A DNA stretch of 64,000 nt, from NCBI GenBank assembly GCA_014163555.1, contig JACJGO010000011.1, positions 97,578 through 161,577 on the forward strand. The letters are read 5' to 3'. Positions within the stretch are counted from its first letter, which is position 1, and each line of letters starts with the position of its first letter. The notes under the pieces were generated by a model, which worked only from the letters and a program-made list of their open reading frames with translations, ran no database searches and had not been told where the DNA came from. The position numbers were made by a program, and so were the translations under genes. This DNA is from Flavisolibacter longurius (GTDB taxonomy: Bacteria; Bacteroidota; Bacteroidia; Chitinophagales; Chitinophagaceae). Positions 55,809 through 64,000 of the stretch are shown one piece after another.

Positions 55809-57014
55809 TCAGGGTGAAGGTTTGAAATCAAAGGGCAGCATGGTGGCGATCTTTTCAGACCATGCCCAGTAACCGGAACTGATCACATCCACCGGGTTAT
55901 AGAACAAACCATTGGACTGAATGGCGATCGTCTGCCCGTTTAATAGTTGGAGGTACGATAACATTGCTTGCGCTCCGGAAGGATACCTCTTCGCATATTC
56001 TTTGGGCACCTTGCCGTTTTTGTAATGGACATAGAGATAATCGGGAAAGAAAAGACCAGCTGTCAGGCTATCGATTCCATAAGCAATGCTGTCGCCTACC
56101 AGCACGTTCCGCCCAATCACATCATGAAAATCCGGCTGCCGCAATACGCTTTCGTAATAGTCCATGCTGTCTGAAGCCACCGCACCCACCACCATATGAT
56201 TACCGGTTGTGCTGCTTCGAATAACATTGGCTTTATACGCCTCTTTAACCCGTTGCTTTTCCCGGTTAGGAATCTTTTGCAAATGCCGCAATTCAAAGCC
56301 CTCCTGCAACAAGGTATTGCGGTAAACCGACCGCATAAAATGCATCATGGAGCCATAGTACATTTCGGATCGTTTTTGTTGCCAGGCTTTTTGCTTTTTT
56401 TCCTTTCCTTCCATCGGTTCAAAAAACGGGTAGCCAATGTACAGCAGGTAATGGTTTTGGAAATTGTATTCAAAAGTTTCTAACTGGTAATGCAAGCGGT
56501 AACCGAGGGCTTTGTTTTCTATCAGCAACGGTTCCAGGGCAAGTGCGGTGAGCTTTTTTTCTTTTTTGGAATGACGAAAGCGAATCATGTTTTTGTTCAG
56601 GATCCTGCAGTCTTCGGCCAGGGCCGATGTGCCGATAAAATTTTCCAGAAAAAACTGTCCCCATTTCTCCCAACCATCTTTTTCATAGGGTTCAATTACA
56701 ATAGCATCGAGCTCCGGCGCTTTTAGGGTGAGCCTGATAGTTATATCATCCGACAGTTCGCTGGCAACAACCGGTTGATTGTTGGTTACATACCCTACGG
56801 AAGAAACGATCAGTTCATATTTGCCGGCGGGGATCAGCAGTTCAAACCGGCCCTGTTCATTGGCCGTTGTACCAACCGACATGTTGTTCAGAAACACGCT
56901 GGCCCGGGGAATAGGGCTTCCTTTTTCCGCATCGAGTACAACACCTTTTACCAGTTTTTGTGCATACCCGTTTTGCAACCATACCACCAGTAACAGAAAG
57001 AATACACAACGCAT
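55809..57014 (-). CDS. Carboxypeptidase-regulatory-like domain protein
   Basis: 401 residues with signal peptide (FFLLLVVWLQNGYAQ). Residues ~20-100 are a CarboxypepD_reg-like domain (VKGVVLDAEKGSPIPRASVFLNNMSVGT, GRFELLIPAGKYELIVSSVGY) as found at the start of TonB-dependent receptors. The rest (~105-401) is a conserved alpha/beta region with WGQFFLENFIGTS and RYPSGAQAMLSYLQLLNG, found without a barrel in many Bacteroidota. No known activity. Probably periplasmic. It lies between gyrB and the aldo/keto reductase on the same strand. Confidence 0.75.
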   Translation of the reverse strand: MRCVFFLLLVVWLQNGYAQKLVKGVVLDAEKGSPIPRASVFLNNMSVGTTANEQGRFELLIPAGKYELIVSSVGYVTNNQPVVASELSDDITIRLTLKAPELDAIVIEPYEKDGWEKWGQFFLENFIGTSALAEDCRILNKNMIRFRHSKKEKKLTALALEPLLIENKALGYRLHYQLETFEYNFQNHYLLYIGYPFFEPMEGKEKKQKAWQQKRSEMYYGSMMHFMRSVYRNTLLQEGFELRHLQKIPNREKQRVKEAYKANVIRSSTTGNHMVVGAVASDSMDYYESVLRQPDFHDVIGRNVLVGDSIAYGIDSLTAGLFFPDYLYVHYKNGKVPKEYAKRYPSGAQAMLSYLQLLNGQTIAIQSNGLFYNPVDVISSGYWAWSEKIATMLPFDFKPSP

Positions 57015-57074
57015 AAAAACAGTAAATTATAATTTCTTCTGTTGTCAATCCATTTCTTTTTGCCAAGCGGAAAC

Positions 57075-57102
57075 AAAAAACCCGGTCGAACGACCGGGTT
57101 TT
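57075..57102 (-). terminator. Terminator of gyrB
   Basis: A 12-bp stem (57077-57088 with 57091-57102) of high GC with a short loop. On the minus strand a T-run follows. It begins about 20 bases past the gyrB stop. Confidence 0.8.
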
Positions 57103-57122
57103 TATTCTTATTCTATAATTCG

Positions 57123-59234
<2,112 letters not shown>

Positions 59235-59459
59235 TTACTGACAGAGGAATTACCGGAGTTTCATCCCAAATGGCTTTTTCGCACAGAGGAAGGGAGGAAA
59301 AGAGAAGAAAATAGGGAAGTTATGTAAATGCATCGCGGTCCCTTGCTTATTTGTACTATGGAACCATTTCCCTGTAAAGCAGGTAAGTCCTTTTTGTGTG
59401 AGGGATGTTGAGATAGTAGATTCGGAATATCTCTTTTCTCACCTGGGGTAGAAATGAAA

Positions 59460-59482
59460 ATGGGTACGCTGCGCATACCCAT
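59460..59482 (-). terminator. Weak hairpin downstream of lpxD
   Basis: ATGGGTA (59460-59466) pairs with TACCCAT (59476-59482). On the minus strand it is followed by TTTTC. It lies about 60 bases past the lpxD stop. The U-run is short, so termination here is only likely. Confidence 0.4.
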
Positions 59483-59538
59483 CTTGCGAACTATAAATTA
59501 TGGAAGGCAGGTAATCATCGCCAAAATGGCGAAAAGGC

Positions 59539-60585
59539 CTACACCCGTTCCGTCATCAACTGCTTGATAATATTTTCCAGTTCCTGGATGCGTTTTTCCA
59601 GTTGCGGCAGGTTACGAAACACAGCCTGGCTGCGCAGGGCACTGGTATAATCTGCTGCCGGCGAACCGGTAACAGCGCTGTAGGGTTCTTTCAGCGATTT
59701 GCTGACGCCACTCTGTGCATTGATCTTGGACCCGTCGGCAATTTGAATGTGCCCAACTAACCCGGCTTGTCCGCCGATCATGACATTGCTGCCAATTTTG
59801 GTGGAACCACTTACCCCCGCCTGGGCGGCAATCACGGTGCTGTTGCCTACTTCCACATTGTGGGCAATCTGGATAAGGTTATCCAGCTTAGCGCCTGATT
59901 TAATACAGGTCGATCCCATGGTTGCCCGGTCGATGGTGGTATTGGCGCCAATCTCCACATGATCTTCAATAACAACATTCCCGATCTGGGGCACTTTTTT
60001 AAACGAACCGTCGGCCTGCGGCGCAAAACCGAAACCATCCGAGCCAACCACCGTACCGGCATGAATGGTCACATGGTTTCCAAGCACACAGTCGTGGTAA
60101 ATTTTTACACTTGGATGAAGAATGCAGTTCTTACCAATTACCACATTGTCCCCAATAAATGCATGCGGGAAAATTTTGGAACCTTCGCCAATCTTCACGC
60201 CTTCCCCGATGTAGGCAAATGCACCCACATACACATCCTCAGCAAGCTTGGCTGAATCGGCAATATAGCTGGGCTGCTGAATGCCTTTGAGCTGCTGCGT
60301 CGCCATCTCCTGGTATTTACTCAGGAGCTGGGCGAAGGCGCTGTACGCATCCCGTACGCGGATCAGCGTTGGCTTGACCGTGTTGCGCAGTTCGTACCCC
60401 TCGTTGATAATGGCGATGGAGGCATTGGTGGAGTATAAAAAATCTTCGTATTTGGGATTGGCTAAAAAGGTAAGCTGCCCTTCTTCTGCTTCTTCGATCT
60501 TTCCGAACGAAGAAACGATCACCTCGGCGTTTCCTTCTACTTTTCCATTCAGCAGTATTGCTATCTGGGCGGCTGTGAATTGCAT
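59539..60585 (-). CDS. lpxD: UDP-3-O-(3-hydroxyacyl)glucosamine N-acyltransferase
   Basis: 348 residues from the ATG at 60585 (MQFTAAQIAILLNGKVEG). The N-terminal ~100 residues are the uridine-binding LpxD domain. From ~110 a left-handed beta-helix of hexapeptides runs (IGEGVKIGEGSKIFPHAFIG, VVIGKNCILHPSVKIY). The catalytic His is expected in the middle coils (IQIAHNVEVG). A C-terminal helix follows (ALRSQAVFRNLPQLEKRIQELE). It adds the second acyl chain in lipid A synthesis, at the inner-membrane face. Preceded by a periodic TTTGAC run in its leader. Confidence 0.93.
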   Translation of the reverse strand: MQFTAAQIAILLNGKVEGNAEVIVSSFGKIEEAEEGQLTFLANPKYEDFLYSTNASIAIINEGYELRNTVKPTLIRVRDAYSAFAQLLSKYQEMATQQLKGIQQPSYIADSAKLAEDVYVGAFAYIGEGVKIGEGSKIFPHAFIGDNVVIGKNCILHPSVKIYHDCVLGNHVTIHAGTVVGSDGFGFAPQADGSFKKVPQIGNVVIEDHVEIGANTTIDRATMGSTCIKSGAKLDNLIQIAHNVEVGNSTVIAAQAGVSGSTKIGSNVMIGGQAGLVGHIQIADGSKINAQSGVSKSLKEPYSAVTGSPAADYTSALRSQAVFRNLPQLEKRIQELENIIKQLMTERV

Positions 60586-60588
60586 AAA

Positions 60589-60621
60589 AGTCAAATAAGT
60601 CAAATGGTCAAACCATCAAAA
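60589..60621. repeat. Periodic TTTGAC-type run in the lpxD leader
   Basis: On the minus strand TTTGATGG, TTTGACCA, TTTGACTTA, TTTGACTTT, that is 8- and 9-base units in a row ending 3 bases before the lpxD ATG. The units overlap -7-like TTTG strings, so the run could also hold a promoter. Weaker phase than the heptad loci. Confidence 0.35.
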
Positions 60622-60706
60622 AAACAAATATCACGATCAAACTGTACAAACGTTAACCGCTTACCAGTTATTATGAGATTTTTGACTTTTAGGGCCTGTA
60701 ACCTTT

Positions 60707-61921
60707 TTATTTAAGGTAGCAAAGGTAATATTTTTTGAAAGGGGCAGAGATTTGCTCCTGAATCAACGCATTGTCTACCCGGGAGATATCCGAAACCGTT
60801 CCATCCTTAAACAAAATACGGATGTGCTCATCGTAAGGGTTATAAGTGGTATTCACCGCTTCGCCGGTAAAGACAAAATAGGTTGCCTCAGCTTCGGTAA
60901 TGTCCAATTTTGCGGCCGTATCCTTGCGCAGGGCTTCCAAAAGGGTTTCGTCAAAAGGTTCTCCACTCAGCTTAATCTTCAGGAGTTTTCTTTCCACCAA
61001 GCTTTTGCTGAGCCGCGACAGAACTTTATCGTAATGATTGCACCAGTTTTTAATGGTGCACATGACGTCGGTGTCGTCCAACTGGGCAAATTTTTCAAGG
61101 TGGCGAATAAAATTGCCATCCGGCTTGTGCTCCCGCAAAAAGAAGTTGAGATTTGGGGATACCATGGGCAGATCAATGCCGGCGGCCAACAGTTCATTGG
61201 CCCGCTCAATAATGCGAACCAGCATTTTTTCGGCCGCCATCACAGTTTTGTGCAGGTACACCTGCCAGTACATCAGCCGCCTCGACACCAAAAACTTTTC
61301 AACGGTGAAAATGGCTTTTTCTTCCACCACCAACTCACCCTCATGCACGGTGAGCATTTTCAAAATGCGGTCGTAACCAATGGCACCTTCGACTACGCCG
61401 GTAAAAAATGAGTCGCGGGTGAGATAGTCCATGCGGTCCACATCCAGTTGCCCGGAAACAAGTTGGTGCAAAAAGCGTTTGGGATAAACATCCGTAAAAA
61501 TCTCGATGGCGATTTGCAGTTGTCCATTCAATTTCTCATTCAGCAATTGCAGAATGAGAATCGAAATATCTTCATGATGCACGCCTTTTATCAGTTTTCG
61601 TTCCAGCGCATGCGAATAAGGCCCATGACCAATATCATGCAACAGGATAGCGATCTTGGCACCCTGCTCTTCTTCGCGGGTAATCTCCACGCCTTTATTT
61701 CGCAGTTCGGTAAGCGCCAACCCCATCAGGTGGTAAGCACCCAGGGAATGATGGAGGCGGGTATGTACGGCCCCAGGATACACCAGTGAAGCAAAGGCCA
61801 TTTGGTGAATGCGACGAAGGCGTTGGTAATACGGGTGTGAAATAATTTCGAAAATCAGGGGATCATCAACCGTGATAAAACCATAAACCGGATCGTTGAT
61901 AATCTTGCGTACATAAGCCAT
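60707..61921 (-). CDS. HD-domain phosphohydrolase (dGTPase/SAMHD1-like)
   Basis: 404 residues. The HD domain reads VHTRLHHSLGAYHLMG (H53/H57), LLHDIGHGPYSHALE (HD at 95-96) and DVDRMDYLTRDS. The start, INDPVYGFITVDDPLIFEII, is typical for the group of COG1078 proteins related to dNTP triphosphohydrolases. A nucleotide phosphohydrolase is likely; the substrate is not shown. Single gene, divergent from porX. Confidence 0.88.
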   Translation of the reverse strand: MAYVRKIINDPVYGFITVDDPLIFEIISHPYYQRLRRIHQMAFASLVYPGAVHTRLHHSLGAYHLMGLALTELRNKGVEITREEEQGAKIAILLHDIGHGPYSHALERKLIKGVHHEDISILILQLLNEKLNGQLQIAIEIFTDVYPKRFLHQLVSGQLDVDRMDYLTRDSFFTGVVEGAIGYDRILKMLTVHEGELVVEEKAIFTVEKFLVSRRLMYWQVYLHKTVMAAEKMLVRIIERANELLAAGIDLPMVSPNLNFFLREHKPDGNFIRHLEKFAQLDDTDVMCTIKNWCNHYDKVLSRLSKSLVERKLLKIKLSGEPFDETLLEALRKDTAAKLDITEAEATYFVFTGEAVNTTYNPYDEHIRILFKDGTVSDISRVDNALIQEQISAPFKKYYLCYLK

Positions 61922-61943
61922 GCGAAAAAGGGATAAGTTGCCT

Positions 61944-61951
61944 CAAAAATA
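61944..61951 (-). promoter_or_regulatory. Probable -7 box of the HD phosphohydrolase gene
   Basis: TATTTTTG on the minus strand fits TAnnTTTG exactly, 23 bases before the ATG. The best TTG upstream is at 13-base spacing, so the -33 box is unclear. Confidence 0.4.
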
Positions 61952-61973
61952 AGCCCGGAGCAGATCAACCACC

Positions 61974-62003
61974 TTGGTTTCTCATTTGCAGGAGTTACAT
62001 TTG
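61974..62003 (+). promoter_or_regulatory. Promoter of porX
   Basis: TTGG (61974-61977), 18 bases, then TACATTTG (61996-62003), a perfect TAnnTTTG. It lies about 100 bases before the porX ATG, so the inverted heptad element would be transcribed as leader RNA. Confidence 0.5.
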
Positions 62004-62007
62004 AATA

Positions 62008-62086
62008 TAAACGTGAAACGTCAGACGTCAGGTGGAGTCCGTTTCAAAATGGACTCTGCTGTCTCGCGTTTCACGTTTGACGTTTC
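62008..62086. repeat. Inverted heptad element, ACGTTTS class (copy 2), in the porX leader
   Basis: Left arm 62008-62028 (minus reading ACGTCTG, ACGTTTC, ACGTTTA); right arm 62059-62086 (CTGTCTC, GCGTTTC, ACGTTTG, ACGTTTC). The inner hairpin is GAGTCC (62035-62040) with GGACTC (62051-62056). The 17-mer CGTTTCACGTTTGACGT at 62067-62083 is identical to 25984-26000. The element ends 17 bases before the porX ATG. Confidence 0.7.
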
Positions 62087-62103
62087 ACCTAAAAGAAAGA
62101 ATT

Positions 62104-63660
62104 ATGTCCCTTGCCAAAATATTATGGGTCGACGACGAGATCGAGAGCCTCCAATCGCAAAAGATTTTTTTACAGAACAAAGGATACGATGTACAGACGC
62201 TAACCAACGGTTTTGACGCCATCGATTTTGTAAAAGAAAATGCCGTGGATGTGGTATTGCTGGATGAAACCATGCCCGGCATTACCGGGCTGGAAACCCT
62301 GTCAAAAATCAAGGAAGTGAATGCCCAGTTACCGGTGGTTCTCATTACAAAAAATGAAACCGAAAACCTGATGGATGAAGCCATCGGCAGCCAGATTTCC
62401 GATTACCTGATCAAGCCGGTAAATCCCAACCAGGTTTGGCTTTCGCTGAAAAAGATCATCGACAACAAACGCCTGGTGGCAGAAAAAACAACGACGGCTT
62501 ACCAGCAACAGTTTCGTAACCTGTTTATGGCGCTCAACTCCAACCCGGACTACAATGAGTGGATGGGCATCTATAAAGAACTGGTGCATTGGGAATTGAG
62601 CCTGCAACGCAGCGATAGTCCCGAAATGCAGGAAGTGTTTCAAACCCAAAAAGGCGAAGCCAATACCGAGTTCTTTAAGTTTATTTCCCGCAACTATGCT
62701 TCCTGGCTAAAGCCCGGCGCCAAAGAAAAACCCACACTTTCGCATACACTTTTCCGTGAAAAAGTGATCCCTCAGGTAGAAAAAGGCATCCCTACTTTTT
62801 TTGTGCTGATCGACAACCTGCGTTTTGACCAGTGGCGTAGCATTATGCCCATCTTCCTGGAAAGTTTCCGCCTGGTAGAAGAAGATACGTTTTACAGCAT
62901 TCTGCCAACGGCCACGCATTATGCCCGCAATGCCATTTTTTCGGGCATGCTCCCCATCGATATTGAGAAAAAATTCCCGCAACACTGGAAGAACGATGAT
63001 GATGAGGGCGGCAAAAATTTAGCCGAAGAAGAATTTTTACGGGCACAGGTAAAAAGCTTAGGGAAAACTGATCTGCGGGTTTCCTACACCAAGGTACTGA
63101 ATAACCAGGCCGGTCTTGACCTGGTGAATAACGTGCATAACCTGCTTAACAACGATCTGAATGTGATCGTGTACAATTTTGTGGACATGCTTTCGCATGC
63201 CCGCACGGAGATGGAAGTATTAAAAGAACTGGCTGGCGACGAAACCAGTTATCGCAGCATTACTACGTCCTGGTTCGAACATTCGCCGTTACACCAGGCG
63301 CTGAAAAAAATTGCCGATAAAAATATCAAGATCGTGGTGGCAACGGATCATGGCAGTGTGAAAGTAAAAACACCAATAAAGGTGATCGGTGACAAACAAA
63401 CCACGACTAACCTTCGTTATAAACACGGCCGCAACCTGAATTACGACCCCAAGGAAGTACTGGCCTTTCGCGATCCGAAAGAGATTGGCCTGCCCTCGCC
63501 CACTATCAATTCATCATATATATTCGGTGGCGAAGATGTGTTTCTTTGTTATCCCAATAACTATAATCACTACGTGAATTATTACAAAAACACCTTTCAA
63601 CACGGCGGGGTAAGTTTGGAAGAAATGATTGTTCCCGTGATACAGATGGTGAGTAAGTAA
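62104..63660 (+). CDS. porX: T9SS response regulator PorX (receiver + PglZ domain)
   Basis: 518 residues from the ATG at 62104; an open frame upstream runs through the repeat element. Receiver domain: WVDDE at 8-12, phospho-acceptor D54 in VLLDETMPG and the Lys of LIKPVNP. Residues ~190-518 form the PglZ (alkaline-phosphatase-superfamily) domain with FVLIDNLRFDQWR, LPTATHYARNAIFSG, FVDMLSHARTE, VATDHGSVKV and YKHGRNL. In Porphyromonas PorX with PorY and SigP controls T9SS genes, and in related proteins PglZ acts on oligonucleotides or phosphodiesters. sprA lies 37 kb away. Confidence 0.93.
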   Translation: MSLAKILWVDDEIESLQSQKIFLQNKGYDVQTLTNGFDAIDFVKENAVDVVLLDETMPGITGLETLSKIKEVNAQLPVVLITKNETENLMDEAIGSQISDYLIKPVNPNQVWLSLKKIIDNKRLVAEKTTTAYQQQFRNLFMALNSNPDYNEWMGIYKELVHWELSLQRSDSPEMQEVFQTQKGEANTEFFKFISRNYASWLKPGAKEKPTLSHTLFREKVIPQVEKGIPTFFVLIDNLRFDQWRSIMPIFLESFRLVEEDTFYSILPTATHYARNAIFSGMLPIDIEKKFPQHWKNDDDEGGKNLAEEEFLRAQVKSLGKTDLRVSYTKVLNNQAGLDLVNNVHNLLNNDLNVIVYNFVDMLSHARTEMEVLKELAGDETSYRSITTSWFEHSPLHQALKKIADKNIKIVVATDHGSVKVKTPIKVIGDKQTTTNLRYKHGRNLNYDPKEVLAFRDPKEIGLPSPTINSSYIFGGEDVFLCYPNNYNHYVNYYKNTFQHGGVSLEEMIVPVIQMVSK

Positions 63661-63689
63661 AAAAAAGTAAAGCTGTTCTGTTTTATAGG

Positions 63690-63917
63690 TTATTTATTCC
63701 CCCAGATCAGTACAAGCAGCAGCAACACACCAACCATAACGCCCAGGCGAATGGCCTGCCATTTCAATCGTGCATATTGCTTGTTGCGGTACAATGCATA
63801 AAACTGGTAAAGGATGCCTAGTGCTACAAAGACAAATCCAATGACTGTTACCGGCCAGTTCCATTCACCTGTAATACTGTTTTCACTTATTAGGTACGGG
63901 TATAAGGGTATTGGCAT
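63690..63917 (-). CDS. Small two-helix membrane protein
   Basis: 75 residues with two hydrophobic helices (VTVIGFVFVALGILYQFYALY and LGVMVGVLLLLVLIWG) joined by a basic loop (RNKQYARLKW). I recognise no family. The start ATG at 63917 overlaps the end of the preceding minus-strand frame by 28 bases, so translational coupling is possible. Confidence 0.55.
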   Translation of the reverse strand: MPIPLYPYLISENSITGEWNWPVTVIGFVFVALGILYQFYALYRNKQYARLKWQAIRLGVMVGVLLLLVLIWGNK

Positions 63918-64000
63918 AGTTGAATAAGGAGTTTTTTGTTGTGGTAGTATTTATTAAGCACCCGGCACAAGTGGTTCTCGACGGATTTGATGGTATGGCA
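63890..64000 (-). CDS. Partial gene at the right end, possibly sigma-factor or LuxR-like HTH
   Basis: Reading from 64000 on the minus strand gives 36 codons and a double stop (TAA TAA) at 63892. The segment TIKSVENHLCRVLNKYY resembles the DNA-recognition helix of ECF sigma region 4 or a LuxR HTH, where [KT]SVENHL is common. Only the end is present. It overlaps the start of the small membrane protein by 28 bases. Confidence 0.45.
   Translation of the reverse strand, partial: CHTIKSVENHLCRVLNKYYHNKKLLIQLCQYPYTRT

Noticed and set aside
59261..59482. 73-codon frame on the minus strand between gyrB and lpxD
   Set aside because: No recognisable motif, unusual composition, and it includes the hairpin at 59460-59482.

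Overview
The window looks like chromosomal DNA of a Bacteroidota bacterium, most likely of the Chitinophagaceae or a close relative. The evidence is a SusC/SusD pair, the type IX secretion (T9SS) genes sprA and porX, several large secreted proteins with T9SS C-terminal sorting domains, the ruvA-sprA gene order, a LytS/LytTR pair, -7 promoter boxes of the TAnnTTTG type, and lack of strong Shine-Dalgarno sites. GC is moderate (about half by eye), apart from one AT-rich stretch inside a repeat protein at 33.9-36.7 kb. No IS element, prophage, CRISPR array, rRNA or convincing tRNA is visible.

Layout. 0-8.5 kb: a metallo-beta-lactamase-fold hydrolase, a TolB-propeller/amidohydrolase fusion, a small membrane protein, a methyltransferase, a decayed T9SS cargo gene and two small lipoproteins. 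8.8-17.8 kb: a glycan-uptake locus of DeoR-type regulator, SusC, SusD, a surface lipoprotein and a GHL10-type glycoside hydrolase. 18.1-27.0 kb: ruvA-sprA on the minus strand, divergent from fabH. 27.1-33.6 kb: small enzymes (SRPBCC, DUF1801, DinB, PLP-dependent trans-sulfuration enzyme, GNAT), a secreted protein with a kinase-like DRH motif next to a DUF2490 barrel protein, and a GGGP-synthase-family enzyme. 33.8-43.7 kb: a two-repeat T9SS cargo, tandem M28 peptidases, a LytTR regulator and LytS-like kinase, and a lamin-tail T9SS cargo. 43.8-57.0 kb: dxs, a YaiO-type barrel, a TetA-like exporter, a 1.8-kilo-residue subtilisin-like T9SS protease, an aldo/keto reductase and a carboxypeptidase-regulatory-domain protein. 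57.1-64.0 kb: gyrB, lpxD, an HD phosphohydrolase, porX, a small membrane protein and the cut end of another gene.

How the genes relate. sprA encodes the outer-membrane T9SS translocon and porX its PglZ-domain response regulator. The proteins at 33.8, 42.1 and 48.9 kb carry C-terminal domains of the kind this machine exports. The DeoR-SusCD-lipoprotein-GHL10 cluster reads as a self-contained uptake and degradation unit, and the GHL10 family suggests a peptidoglycan-like glycan as substrate. The rest are housekeeping or scattered accessory genes.

The most unusual feature is a set of intergenic sequences built of degenerate but phase-coherent 7-bp (sometimes 8-bp) units. At three loci (25.9, 54.3 and 62.0 kb) two heptad arms face each other around a 6-bp hairpin. 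One of these sits in the predicted leader of porX and one ends the long protease gene. The motif differs between loci while the architecture is the same, so they look like one class of structured element. All family names come from reading the translations; no database search was possible.
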